A stretch of 64,000 nt of DNA, from contig BSDZ01000022.1 of assembly GCA_030268105.1 (NCBI GenBank), positions 1,529,001 through 1,593,000 on the forward strand. Direction: 5' to 3'. Below the pieces are notes generated by a model. The model was not told the DNA's origin. It saw only the letters and a list, made by a program, of their open reading frames with translations, and searched no databases. The translations under genes and the position numbers were made by a program. Of the stretch, positions 38,870 to 50,164 are shown piece by piece. This DNA is from Volvox africanus (taxonomy: Eukaryota; Chlorophyta; Chlorophyceae; Chlamydomonadales; Volvocaceae). Numbering within the stretch: the stretch's first letter is position 1; each line of letters opens with the position of its first letter.

Positions 38870-41800
38870 CATCGACAGCAGAGATCATTGGGTCTGCGTG
38901 GCACGTAGACGAGCTTCCTCCAATAGGGACTTCATTTCTGGCAAAAAGTTACGCGTCGGCTCCCAAGAGTTGTGCTCGCTAGAATAGCCAGTCCACTTGA
39001 CCAGATACTCGTGCACCTTCCGCTTTCATCGCTGTCGACCTATACGATGAACCCGATAATCCAGTATCCGTTCCACATCATACACTTTTTGCTTGCCTGC
39101 GATCCAGGTCTCGGGACCGGGGTCCATTACTGCAGGGACATCGGTGTTGTTTGCAACGGGTGCTGTGCCGCAATAAGGACGGATGAGGGAGATATGAAAC
39201 GTGGGATGAATATTCATGTCAGAGGGTAGGGATAGCTCCACAGCTACGTTCCCTACCATGCGAACAATGGGATAAGGACCAATCCAGCGAGATAGTAATT
39301 TTCGGGAACCGTCGGCGAGCGAACGCAGGTTCTTAGTGCTCAATAATACCATTTGTCCCACCAAAAATGTTACGTCTCGTTTGGATTTATTATAGTAGCC
39401 CGTCGTCCGTTGTTGTGCCACGTCCAAAGATGCCTTCGCGTCTGTCATGCGGGATAAGAACGACTTGGCAAAGGTTTTAGCCGCCGGAATATTTACCTCC
39501 AACTCTGACCACACGGGTAGCACAGGATGGAATCCATAATTCAGAAAGAAGGGGCTTTGACCTGTGGAGTGGTTAACAGCGTTGTTAAGCGCAAATTCTG
39601 CCGAAGTCAGAAATGTATCCCAAACAGAGGGTGTGCGTCCCGCGAAATTTCATAACATATTGCCCAACGTGCGACTTGTGCGTTCAGTTTGCCCATCGGA
39701 TTGTGGATGATATGCTGTGCTCAAATGAACGCGCATACCAACGAGTTCACATAGCGCTTCCCAAAACTTAGAAGTGAATTGACCGCCGCGATCGGATATC
39801 ACATTTTTAGGGACGCCATGCAATCGAACCATGATATCAAAAAATAATCGTGCTGTTTGCTCGGCAGTGCAAGACGAGGTGCAGGGGGCTAAGTGAACCA
39901 TCTTGGTCAAGCGATCGACCATAACGAACACCAAGTCGTATCCCCCCTCAGTTTTGGGCAGCGCGACTACGAAGTCCATTGAAACACTTTCCCAAGGGGC
40001 ATCTGGGATAGGTAAAGGTTGTAATAAACCCTGGCCCTTACCGGATAGTGCTTTGTTGTGCTGACATAAACTGCACCTTTGCACGAAGTTTTCCACATCC
40101 TTCACCACGTGCGGCCACCAAAACGAGCGTTGCACTAGCTCTGCCAATCGCGTGCTTCCAGGGTGTCCTGCTAACGGGTCCTTATGGAACCGAGCATGAA
40201 TATCGTAGCACAGAGTGTCGTTGTTCGGCACGACAATTTGTGTGGTCGAACCATCCCTCTGTAGCCACAAATCGTTGCGCTTGTGCAAATGTTCCACATT
40301 ACTTGGCGAAGCAAACCATGGATCCACTTCATACGCCACCTTGAGTCGCTGCACGAGATCCGCTGCTATCGGCACCTCCTGACTGCGCAAACGAGTAACC
40401 AGTGCTGCCAGAATCGCAGTGTGTAACTATGGATGTCGACTGAGGGCGTCAGCAATATTAATTCTGCCGGCAATATATTCCCATGTACAGTCGAAACAGA
40501 TAGATACTCCATCCATCTGGCTTGTCGTCGGTTGAGCGTGGGGACACTCTGTAAAAATGTCAACGGTTTGTGGTCGGTCTTCAATGTAAAAGGGCGGCCT
40601 TCGAGGTAACAGCACCATTCCTCTAGGGCATGTAGAACTGCCAACAGCTCCTGCTCTCCGGTCGTGTAGCAGGTCTCCGCACCCGAGAATTTCTTACTCG
40701 TGAAGGCGATTGGTCATCCTTCCTGCAAAGATACAGTGCCGCTTCCATGCAGGGAAGCATCCGATATTTACTTCTACACGAAATGGCAACGAGTAATCAG
40801 GGAAAGAGAGGGTAACGTCATCGGCGATGATTCGCTTGAGCTCTTCGAATGCCCGCTGGCACCCGGGTGTCCAGGCCTCGAGAGAAGCGAAACCTCCTTT
40901 TCTCGTCAGATTTGTAAGCGGGGCCATAATAATGGAGTATTTATTAATAAACTTACGGAAGTAGTTGGTCAAACCTAACAACTGGCGTAGTTCGGTGAGA
41001 TTCTGAGGCGCGGGCCATTCACGAACCACAGCTACCTTCCGTGGGTCCATCCTTATTCCAGTGGCCGATACAATCTGGCCCAAATACTCCACTTGAGGCT
41101 GCGCCCAAAAACATTTGGCGCGTTTAGCAAACAATTGCTCCCACTTCATCACCTCAAGCACGAGCTTGAGATGCTTCAGGTGCTCCTCGCGCGTCTTGGA
41201 ATATATTAAAATATCATCCAAAAAACAAATGACGAACCTGTCGATATACAGTCTGAACATGCGGTCCATCACTGCTTGAAATGTGGCGGGCGCATTAGTA
41301 AGTCCAAACGATAAGACCATGTACTCGAAGTGACCAAAGGGGGTCCGAAAAGCGGTTTTCGGAATATCAGAAGCAGCGATGCGTATCTGATTATACCCCT
41401 GTTGAAGATCAATCGAGGAAAAATAAGCTGAACCTTTCAGCTTATCGAGCAGGTCATCGACGTGTGGCAAAGGGTAGCAATTTTTAATCGTGCTCGCATT
41501 CAAGCCCCAATAATCAATGCACATGTGCAACGTCCCATACTTCTTACTGACAAACAAAATCGGTGCAGAATATGGCGATGTGCTGGGCCGAATCATACCC
41601 TTTGCGAGCAGATCCCCCACTTGCCGCTTCACTTCATCCAGCTCCAACGGGCTTAACCTGTACATAGGTCATGAAACGGGTTGTGCTCCGGGCACAAGAG
41701 GGATCGTATGGTCAACAGGTCGCATAGGTGGGAGCCCTGGGATGTCGCCAAAGACATCAGCATATTTTTGCAGGAGGGCTTCGACCTCAAGATCCTTCAC

Positions 41801-42960
41801 GGTGGACTGCGCGATGGTAGCATTCGATTGCACCCGTGGCCTCACAAGCAACACATGGGCGCCTTTCCGTATCATCCGATCAGTCTCTTTGCGTCCAATT
41901 AGCTTGGGTTCTTGATTTCGGCGGACGATCGCCGCTAAAGCGAAATTAACCTCAGGCTCCGCAACAGTTCCGCCCTCCTCTGGTGTGACATCTTGGTACG
42001 ACAGGAAAGGTACCTTAGTCGATAGGTTCCCTTTGCACAAACTAAGTGTGGTGGACTCCATATCAATGCGCGCGCGGTACTGCCATAATGTCGCGGCACC
42101 CAAAATGTACTGTGCCGTCTCCGAGAGACCTTGTAGCACATACGGTTGGGCCCTAACACGCAGAGGGCCTATCGATAGGCTCAGGGTGATCTTGCCCACG
42201 ATGGGATGCTTACCTCCATCAGCGAGGGTAACCTGTGCACAATCAGACGACTGAGGGGTCAACCCCAATGCGTTCACCTCCTTTGCCGAGATGAAGTCGT
42301 CGCTGCTGTTGGTATCCACAAGCGCCTTCATCAGTTGGCCACCAAGGCCGATTTCGATGGCAGGAACACGATTTCCTGTTGGAGTCGACTCCGCAGAGAG
42401 TAGAAGTGATCCTAGCGCAGGCTCGAACCTGGTAGAATCCAAAAAAGGGGCCTCAAACCAAACTTCAGCAGCATAAGATAGTTTGGGTAAGGTCGTCGGT
42501 CTTCCCGTCACATCCACACCATTGAACAAAGCTGTGTCCGACTTGAATCGGAGAACACATTGCATACCTTCCAGCAGTGACGCAACTTTGCGTTGACTAT
42601 AAGAAGGAATTAGTATGCAAGCTGCAGTGTCCAGATTCTGACGGCGACATCTCTTATACCTGGAGAGCTGCTTGCACAGCTCACGGAAAGATGAAGGGAT
42701 AAACAAAGTAACGTGGCCGGATAAATTGAGGGAAGGGGGAAGAAAGAGGACAGCGCGGTGCAAATAAATTACACAGCAAGTCAAAATGGTTTAGTCCCGT
42801 GCGACTGTCAAGCGAAAAACGTCGCCCGATAGCCCGTTCGATTTGTCCAAAAACGGAGGGTAAAAGAGCCTTCACAGCCGGACGCAACGACGGCCAGCGG
42901 CCACGTCCAGTTCCTTCAGTCCCGGGAGGAGTCCCTTCCTCCGCATCCCGGGCAACTTCC
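38870..42960 (-). pseudogene. A-element pol: protease, RT, RNase H, integrase, chromodomain (broken)
   Basis: Reading leftward, the gag-pol linker gives FNGVDVTGRPTTLPKL, then the protease motif ALVDTNSSDDFIS, where the usual DTG is DTN. The RT follows with SPLELDEVKRQVGDLLAKGM, SAYFSSIDLQQGYNQIRI and a catalytic box reading FVICFLDDILIYSKT. RNase H has CYLEGRPFTLKTDHKPLTFL. Integrase has a zinc region HPGSTRLAELVQRSFWWPHV and the core [16 protein letters not shown] through AYHPQSDGQTERTSRTLG. The 3' end (about 38885-39085) encodes a chromodomain, YDVERILDYR then EYLVKWTGYSSEHNSWEP, with one in-frame TGA where CGA is expected. Several frame changes lie between RT and RNase H and in the linker. 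It encodes no functional polyprotein. Confidence 0.88.
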
Positions 42961-44198
42961 TAAGTCGTCTTAGGCACGAAAGGTGGTAACAGAGGGCACT
43001 CACGAGTGGGGTGCTCTCCCGCACACCTCAGCAGAGATTAGCGAACTTTTGACGGTCAAACTCTGAACGTCGGCACTCCCACTTCTGCATATATGGATCC
43101 TCTGTCCAGGGCTTTTTAATACTAGGAGCAGCGTTCTGCATTGCAGCTACAGTCGGTGTGCTCCCCCTTCGTTTCCCTTTTACGTGGCCCGAGCTTGGCC
43201 CAGCTCCTGCGGACCCACGGTTACTTGGGCTTTGACGTCCCTGAGCGTCATACCGTCTGTCCTTTCGAACGGTAGTCGCGGCCACCACAGGGCGTTGGCG
43301 GTCAGGACCCTGGTCCTTCGGTGTCGACTCCGAAGGTAGTTCCTGCGCTCACATCATGTGGACACGAGGATTAATTTGTTAAGTGTCCCGGCCGGCCAAA
43401 TTCCGAACCTCCGCACCTCTAGCGAAAGTTACCAAGGCATCGTAGGATGGGAACGGAATTCCATTAAGATCGGTGGCGCACCATCACGCAAGGGATTCGG
43501 TAAGACCGTGATGAAACCAAAAGATGCAATCTTTCCTCAGGAAAATTAACGATAGGAGTTATCAGTGCCTCAAAGCGTGACTGATAAGCGGGAACGGTCT
43601 CGTGAGGACGCATATGGTACGTGCCTTGTGCCAGCGTCTTACGAGCCTCGTTACTACGCGAGCAAACCTCGGTAGCAAAACGAGCGAGGAGAGCATCAAT
43701 CAGGTTATCGAACGTATATTTAACTCTAGCGGTTGTCCACTCGTCATACCAATCCTTTGCAGCACCCTCAAGGGTATTTCCAACGAACAGGCATTTAATG
43801 GAGTCGCATCCCCCACCGTGCACCGCTTGCAGATACTGCCTAGCGTCACGAACGTAGGCCCGTGTCCTATCCGCGACACTATGTCCTGAATTCTTTGCCT
43901 TTTCGTCAGCGGATATATTAAGCTTAGGCACGGGGATGGTCAACTTCATTACCTCCGGTATTCCGACGGGTTCTTGAACCGCAGGTGTTACCGGAGCCCG
44001 TTGCGCTCCAGCTCCCTCACTCGTTGTAGCCGCTGCCGACAGTGGTACAATTAAGTGTGAAGGGGTCTGGAGAACAGTGGGATCTGACATAATACGAGTC
44101 CCGACAGTATCGGGATCAACAAAAGCAGTTCTAGCAGCGAGACCGCCGTCGGGCTGGCTTGCGGTGCCCAGATAAGAACTATCGTCGCGTCCTGACAT
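42961..44198 (-). pseudogene. A-element gag (broken)
   Basis: Starts with an ATG at 44198 (MSGRDDSSYLGTASQPDG). It has the capsid-like motif AYVRDARQYLQAVHGG and KDWYDEWTTA, and a basic tail KGKRRGSTPT before a zinc knuckle region (SEFDRQKFANLC). A single-base deletion disrupts the knuckle reading frame compared with the plus-strand copy. An in-frame TGA follows RSEFDR's upstream segment at the position equivalent to 50876 in the plus-strand A copy. The nucleotide equivalent of the gag-terminal TAG is present near 42970. Confidence 0.85.
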
Positions 44199-44595
44199 GG
44201 AGCACGAACTTATGTTGTGAATAGGACTTTACTAAAGGACTTGTGAGCAAGTTAACACAAGAGGAATTTTCGACTACTCGCGTACCGACAGTACTCCCGA
44301 GTAAGCCGAGAAGAAAAGCGATGTAATCCGTAAGGCCGTCTTTTATCTCTGTAGTTCTCTGGATTAAGGCCTTGATTTGTTCCGTATTTAGGTGTTGTCC
44401 AGCCAACACCGCGTTCAATGTTGGCGTACGTTCACCTGCGACTCACAGTGCAAGCTTGCAACGAGAATGCAGCAGCTAGATGTCAACAGATGTCTAGGAT
44501 TACAAACCGGAAGCGGCGGCATCCAGAACGGCGTGGCCGAGATCCTCAGTGAAGGTGTCTAAAGGGCTACGGCGATTGTCGTCGTCGCTCGCCAT
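44179..44595 (-). CDS. A-element ORF0 (upstream ORF with intron-like gap), minus-strand copy
   Basis: The ATG at 44595-44593 opens MASDDDNRRSPLDTF and stops after 31 codons at about 44500. Removing a segment that starts GTTTGTAATC and ends GAGTCGCAG joins it in frame to GERTPTLNAVLAGQHLN and EIKDGLTDYIAFLLGLLG, ending at 44179, where it overlaps the gag start. The same arrangement occurs in the plus-strand A copy and in family B. The product has no recognised domain; the second part is Leu-rich and helical. Confidence 0.55.
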
Positions 44596-44645
44596 CACGA
44601 GAACCTACTTCCAATAAGGGACAACGAGGCAGTCGTGACTTTACC

Positions 44646-44660
44646 CGTCTCGATACCAAA
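44646..44660 (-). promoter_or_regulatory. Primer-binding site of the minus-strand A element
   Basis: On the minus strand TGGTATCGAGACGGG lies just after the LTR end. TGG is the expected complement of a tRNA 3' CCA. The sequence partly resembles the initiator-Met-type site of plant elements but is not identical, so the tRNA is not assigned. Confidence 0.7.
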
Positions 44661-44662
44661 TT

Positions 44663-46297
44663 TGTTGTATCCTTCCTTCTTCGATCATGCACTAAATCTG
44701 CACGTCTGGATTGTTAGCTAAGTGCGCACCGTGCTTACAAACAGCAAGGTGATCCAGTGTGAGTAAGTGACAGCGGAAGACTCAACAACAAGGAAAGATC
44801 CAACTTACAATAGTCTTCGATTACAGATTGGTAGTCGGCTGTCAGACCCCGCGGGCAATGTTCATCATCCGGCTGAAGATGATATGCTAGAATAGCTCAG
44901 GCCGGATATAAATGGGTATAACGTATTTATACGAATTAGATTGAGTTAAGTACTCGGGTACTTGATCCAAAGTAGCATCGAGCCGACTTTGGTCTCTAGG
45001 CGGCCGTCCTCACACCTATCACACCGCAATACCGATGTGCAGTACAGGTCTCACTGGATTCCGATCTCAAGTGTGAGTACCTTCGTAGCACTGTTCAAAA
45101 TATCGCGTAATCCGTGATATTAATGGATGCAACGCATGCAATATGCGAAGGTCCGAATATCGATATTCAGTTGCTGACCCAACCATCTCAATCGTCGCAT
45201 TCTCGCATACGCATATGGTTTATGACACGGATGAGGTTAATATATTTTAAGTATTATTACGTGGAATATTATGCCAACAGATAGATCGCGCATTAATTAT
45301 CAACCTCGAGTCAAATATGTTGACCGACAGCACGATGTTGTAGATATTGTACCTCTCCTTCGGGTTTGCTCATAAGTATCTGCACGTCTGAAGACTTTCG
45401 ATACTGATGCGCGAGCACTTGCAAGTACAGCAAGGTGATCAAGAGCAAACAAAGACAGCGGAAGACTTCAAGACGAAGAGAGATATCACTTTCAATCTTA
45501 CAGAACGAAGTGATGCAATGGACGTGATAGCCGTCAGCGCCGGAAGCAAGCAATCATCACACGGTGGTGATAAGCGAAGTTCAGGCTTAGCTCGGGCTAA
45601 GTAGAGTAGCGATTAGCAATAATAATGTCGAACACACGAGTGTTCTCCGGTATCAAAATATCTTATCTTTCTAGCCATCCTCGCATCTGTTATACTCGCA
45701 GCATCACGACGCCGTACGACTCACACTAGGAGGCCGATCCTAAGTGTGACAACCCTACTGCATATAGGCGATGTCCACGTATAACAACCGATAAGCCTTT
45801 CCAGCATTCGCATGATGCAAGGGTCCGAATAACGATATTCGGTTGCAAGGCATGTATCGCGACGAGTGCGGCGCTCTCAACGTGTGCTGTAATGAAGTAA
45901 CAGATAATATTACTTATCGTTCCATAGCACGAGCATAATGCGCACTTCAATTATTCGGGATTTCATGCATGCTAGGCGAATCAGCCATGATGCGAGGTCG
46001 CGATGTATAATGGTAACATGCCAAGTATATATAAATGTATGCGAATACATTTATATTCATGCAAGTTCATTCATATGCGTCATGCATTTATCAATAGCAC
46101 ACCGCCTTGTAGCGTCGCATCGACCTACGCATCGGCGGAAAACGAACCGTAGCACAACAGAAGATGATAATGCGACATGCCTGATTAGGTAGATATACTC
46201 GAGTATATCATGCTAATATGATTATATCATGCTTCATAATGCTCGAATGTATTGCGGCCTATTTCGGTGTGAACGGTGATCGAACCGGCATACAACA
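44663..46297 (-). repeat. 5' LTR of the minus-strand A element, split by a B solo LTR
   Basis: The plus strand reads TGTTGTATCC at 44663 and ends CATACAACA at 46297. The A sequence runs to about 45344, is interrupted by a B-type LTR (45345-46159) and resumes with tgataatgcgacatgcc. The two A parts together match the 814-base 3' LTR at 38012-38825. Confidence 0.88.
45345..46159 (-). repeat. Solo B-type LTR nested in the A LTR
   Basis: The plus strand begins TATTGTACCTCTCCTTC (expected TGTTGTACC, one or two bases changed) and ends GTAGCACAACA, the reverse complement of the B LTR at 46761-47596. Flanks are GTAGA (45340-45344) and GAAGA (46160-46164), a target duplication with one mismatch. No internal B sequence is present, so it is a solo LTR produced by recombination between two LTRs. 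Confidence 0.85.
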
Positions 46298-46302
46298 TCA
46301 AG

Positions 46303-46424
46303 AGGTATTTGCAACTTGTGAGGGGCGGTGAACGTGACGAGGTAAAATGCCTACTCGTCGGAGCCACTCTAGGGGGTGTCGTGAAGGAATGTTATGACCA
46401 TTGGACCACAGTGCAGGAGCACTT
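46303..46424 (+). pseudogene. Continuation of the outer element gag
   Basis: Resumes the gag frame broken at 38006: RYLQLVRGGERDEVKCLLVG then ECYDHWTTVQEHF, matching QYLQAVHGG and WYDEWTTA in intact copies. It ends abruptly at an inverted A LTR starting at 46425. Confidence 0.8.
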
Positions 46425-46760
46425 TGTTGTATCCTTCCTTCTTCGACCATGCTCTGAATCTGCACGTCTGAGTGTTAGCTACATGTGCATCGTGCTTACG
46501 AACAGCAAGACGATTCAATGCAAGCAATGTTTCAGCGGAAGACTTATCAATAAGGAAAGATTCAACTTACAATGATCTTCGATTGCAAAATAGAAGTCTG
46601 CCGTCAGACCCCGCGGGCAGCATTCATCATACGGCTGGAAATGATATGCTGGAATAGCTCAGGCCGATAATAGTTGAGTAAAGCATATGTATGGGAATCA
46701 GATTGAGTACGTGGGTACTTAATCCAAAGTAGCTTCGAGCCGACTTTGGCCTCTAGGTGG
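46425..46760 (-). repeat. Partial inverted A-type LTR
   Basis: The plus strand starts TGTTGTATCCTTCC, as at 38012, and follows the A LTR complement for about 335 bases to ctctaggtgg, where a B LTR begins. The rest of this LTR is not found after the B sequence. Confidence 0.8.
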
Positions 46761-47596
46761 TGTTGTGCCACGGTTCATTTCCCGCCGATGCGTAGGTCAA
46801 TGCGATGCTACAAGGCGATGTGCTGACTTGATGAATGCATGATGACCACGAATGAACTTGCATGAATATAAATGTATTTGCATACATTTGCATATGATTA
46901 GCATGTTAATGCTATGCATCGCGACACATCGCATCACCGCTGATACGCCTAACATATGCAATGCTCAGAGAAGCACCGGCACGTGGCATGCTCATGTCAT
47001 GTACTGTTAAGTAATATTATTTGCTATAATATTACATTGTTGCGGCATGCTTTGCGAGCACCGCACTAGTCGCTATGAATGACTTGCAACTGAATATTGC
47101 TATTCGGACCCTTGCATCATGCAAATGCCGGAAAGGCTTATCGGTTGTTATACATGGATATCGCAGATACGCAGTAGGGTTTGCCGCACTTAGGATCGGC
47201 CTCCTAGTGTGGATTGTATGGTGTAGAGATATCGCGAGTATAACAGATGCGAGGACGGCTGAGTAGAGAAGAAGAAAAACATTCTTATACCTGTGGAACA
47301 CTCCTGTGTTCAACTCAACTATTGCTAGTTGCTCTATTATCTTAGCCTGAGCTAAGCTTGAACTTCGCTAATCAACGCCGCGTGATGAACGCTTGCTTCC
47401 GGCGCTGACGGTGATCGTGTCCCTGCATGGTTTCGTTGATATATGATTGTAAGTTATATCTTTCCTCGCTTTGAAGTCTTCCGCTGTCCCTGTTTGCTCT
47501 TGATCGCCTTGCTGTACTTGCAAGTGCTTGTGCATCGGTACGAAAGTCCCCAGACGTGCAGATACCTATGAGCAAACCCGAAGGAGAGGTACAACA
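46761..47596 (+). repeat. B-type LTR, 5' LTR of a B fragment
   Basis: Starts TGTTGTGCCACGG and ends GAGAGGTACAACA, about 836 bases. It shares with the A LTR the terminal TGTTGT...ACAACA, the CAGACGTGCAGAT motif near the 3' end and a region resembling the CCGAATA..TATTCGG palindrome. It is followed by tttggtatcgagacagg, the B primer-binding site. Confidence 0.88.
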
Positions 47597-48884
47597 ATTT
47601 GGTATCGAGACAGGTTCGTTGCCTGACTGTCTCTCTGCGTCAATTGGAAGTAAGTTCTCGCTATGGCGACTGTCGACGATGGACTACATAGCCTGTTTGC
47701 CTATTGCCGAAGGACTTGACTGCGTTATGATTAGACGCCGCTGCTTCTGAATTGTGATTGCTTTTGTCCCTTTATAGTGTACTGCAATTGTGATGTGAGC
47801 CTTCGCTCTGAGTTGCAGGTAAAACTAGTGGTCCGGCATTGCTTGCGGTCACTCCTGGTTACAACTTGCGTTCTAACCAGCTGGAGGCTTTGATCGCGCG
47901 GACTACAGGGACCAACTGAGTACGTATCTGCCATACTTACTCGAAGTCTGCAAGAGTTTTGTCGGTGCGCTGACCGAATTGCTTGTACTCTTGTGCCGGA
48001 TTCATGTGAATCTCTTGTACACTTGCTTTGGAATTGTGTGCATTGCTTATTGTCACCCAATTCGAACGTATTGGTCAGTCTTCCATGATGGCGGAACGTG
48101 ACGACCTGTCGTTCGTAGGCTTGGCATGTCAACCCGAGCCGGGTGCCATTCCTAGGATGTTTGATAGAGATCTTGAGACTATTGACACGATTGCTGCTCA
48201 AGATTCTCTTGTGTTTCAGGCCCCTATCCATGTTACTACGCCACGCTCAGCAGCCATGACGGTTAGAGATGGAACTGCTGATCAATGGGGTCTGCTGTCA
48301 CCTCAAGTGCAAGACCGCGTCGACGGTGATGAGGTGAAGAGGTTTGATATCCCGGCACCGAAATTGTTTATCTCACATGATATGAATGTTGGGCATGACA
48401 CTGCAATTGCAACTTGTACCTATCTACGTGATGTTAGGAAGTACCTGCAGTTGTGCCGTGGTGTGAACATGACGCCATGCGATGTCTCTTCGTCAGAAGT
48501 TCCCTTTGAAGGTGTGACGAAGACATGGTAAGACCAATGGGCCACTGCACGGGAAAACTTCACGTTGGGTGAGTTGATTGCCGCCTTGCTTGCACGCCTT
48601 ACCCCAGAAGTTCAGCCATGTGATATGGAGGCACGCCATACATCAGCCTCGGGCTTGTATAGCATGCGCTCAAATGAAGTGGTACCCGCGTATCAATCAC
48701 GTTCTGAGGCTCTTTGTATCTTCTGGTTCCAGTGAGATCTGTTGTGGTCTTTGGCTAGACAATGTGCCACTGACTTGATGGGGATAAGAATCCAGTCGTA
48801 TGTGGACTTGGTGCCATTTGTCCTGAGAGCTGAGATACGTATCTTAGCTGGACAAAATGCTTTGCAAGCTGTGCCTCAGGTGTC
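47597..48884 (+). pseudogene. B-element leader and decayed gag, truncated by the A element
   Basis: After the primer-binding site, an ORF0-like ATG at about 47663 (MATVDDGLHSLFAYC) is degraded. A gag-like frame, 48028-48531, reads MAERDDLSFVGLACQPEPG and DTAIATCTYLRDVRKYLQL, clearly homologous to the B gag at 58319 (MERDDTPLTSLASQPDF). It is followed by stops and frame changes, for example ESRSEALCIFWFQ near 48720. Sequence similar to the end of the capsid region continues to 48880, where the A LTR begins. It is non-functional. Confidence 0.8.
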
Positions 48885-49699
48885 TGTTGTACGCCGGTTC
48901 GATCACCGTTCACACCGAAATAGGCCGCAATACATTCGAGCATTATGGAGCATGATAAAATCATATTAGCGTGATATATTCGAGTATATCTAGCTAATCA
49001 GGCATGTCGCATTATCATTTACGACATCATGCTGTCGGTCAACATGTTTGACTCGAGGGTGATAATTAATGCACGATCTTTCTGTTGGCATAATATTCCA
49101 CGTAATAATACTTTAAATATTATTACCTCATCCGTGTCATAAACCATACGCGTATGCGAGAACGTGATGATCTTGATGGTTGGGTCGGCAACCGAATATC
49201 GATATTCGGACCTTCGCATATTGCATGCGTTGCATCCATTAATATCACGGATTACGCGATATTTAGAATATTGCTACGAAGGTACTCACACTTGAGATCG
49301 GAATCCAGTGAGACCTGTACTGCACATCGGTATCACAACGTGATAGGTGCGAGGACGGCCGCCTAGAGACTGAAGTCGGCTCGATGCTACTTTGGATCAA
49401 GTACTCGTGTACTTAATACTATCTAATTTGCATACATACGTTATACTCATTTATCTTCGGCCTGAGCTATTCCAGCATATCATCTTCAGCCGGATGATGA
49501 ACATTGCCCGCGGGGTCTGACGGCCGACTACCTATTTGTAAACGAAGACAATTGTAAGTTGGATCCTTCCTTGTTGTTGAGTCTTCCGCTGTCACTTACT
49601 GGCACTGGATCACCTTGCTGTTTGTAAGCACGGTGCGCACTTAGCTAACAATCCAGACGTGCAGATTTAGTGCATGATCGAAGAAGGAAGGATACAACA
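48885..49699 (+). repeat. 5' LTR of the plus-strand A element
   Basis: TGTTGTACGCCGG...GGATACAACA, 815 bases. It carries the perfect 18-base palindrome CCGAATATCGATATTCGG at 49192-49209. Confidence 0.9.
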
Positions 49700-49703
49700 A
49701 ATT

Positions 49704-49718
49704 TGGTATCGAGACGGG
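49704..49718 (+). promoter_or_regulatory. Primer-binding site of the plus-strand A element
   Basis: TGGTATCGAGACGGG begins four bases after the LTR end, the normal position for minus-strand DNA priming by a tRNA. Confidence 0.72.
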
Positions 49719-49766
49719 TAAAGTCACGACTGCCTCGTTGTCCCTTATTGGAAGTAGGTTCTCGTG

Positions 49767-50147
49767 ATGGCGAGCGACGACGACAATCGCCGTAGCCCTT
49801 TAGACACCTTCACTGAGGATCTCGGCCACGCCGTTCTGGATGCCGCCGCTTCCGGTTTGTAATCCTAGACATCTGTTGACATCTAGCTGCTGCATTCTCG
49901 TTGCGAGCTTGCACTGTGAGTCGCAGGTGAACGTACGCCAACGCTGAACACGGTGTTGGCTGGACAACACCTAAATACGGAACAAATCAAGGCCTTAATC
50001 CATAGAACTACAGAGATAAAAGACGGCCTTATGGATTACATCGCTTTTCTTCTCGGCTTACTCGGGAGTACTGTCGGTACGCGAGTAGTCGAAAATTCCT
50101 CTTGTGTTAACTTGCTCACAAGTCTTTTAGTAAATTCCTGTTCATAA
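49767..50147 (+). CDS. A-element ORF0 with intron-like segment 49855-49926
   Basis: The ATG at 49767 opens a 31-codon frame, MASDDDNRRSPLDTF to ASGL, with stop TAA at 49860-49862. A GTTTGT donor-like site at 49855 and an acceptor-like GAGTCGCAG ending at 49926 would remove 72 bases. That joins ASG in frame to GERTPTLNTVLAGQHLN and DYIAFLLGLLGSTVG, ending at TAA 50145-50147. The family B copy has the same pieces in the same order with divergent sequence, which argues for selection on the protein. No known function; it could be an accessory or regulatory leader protein. Without splicing, only the 31-residue peptide is made. Confidence 0.55.
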
Positions 50148-50164
50148 ACATAAGTTCGTGCTCC

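Larger units (their letters stand above)
38012..46297 (-). mobile_element. Complete minus-strand A-family Ty3/gypsy chromovirus, defective
   Basis: Bounded by A-type LTRs (3' LTR 38012-38825; 5' LTR 44663-46297 including a nested 815-base B solo LTR) and flanked on both sides by TCAAG (38007-38011 and 46298-46302), a perfect 5-base target duplication. Reading leftward the order is primer-binding site, ORF0, gag, protease, reverse transcriptase, RNase H, integrase, chromodomain, polypurine tract. Multiple frameshifts and stops make it inactive. Confidence 0.9.
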
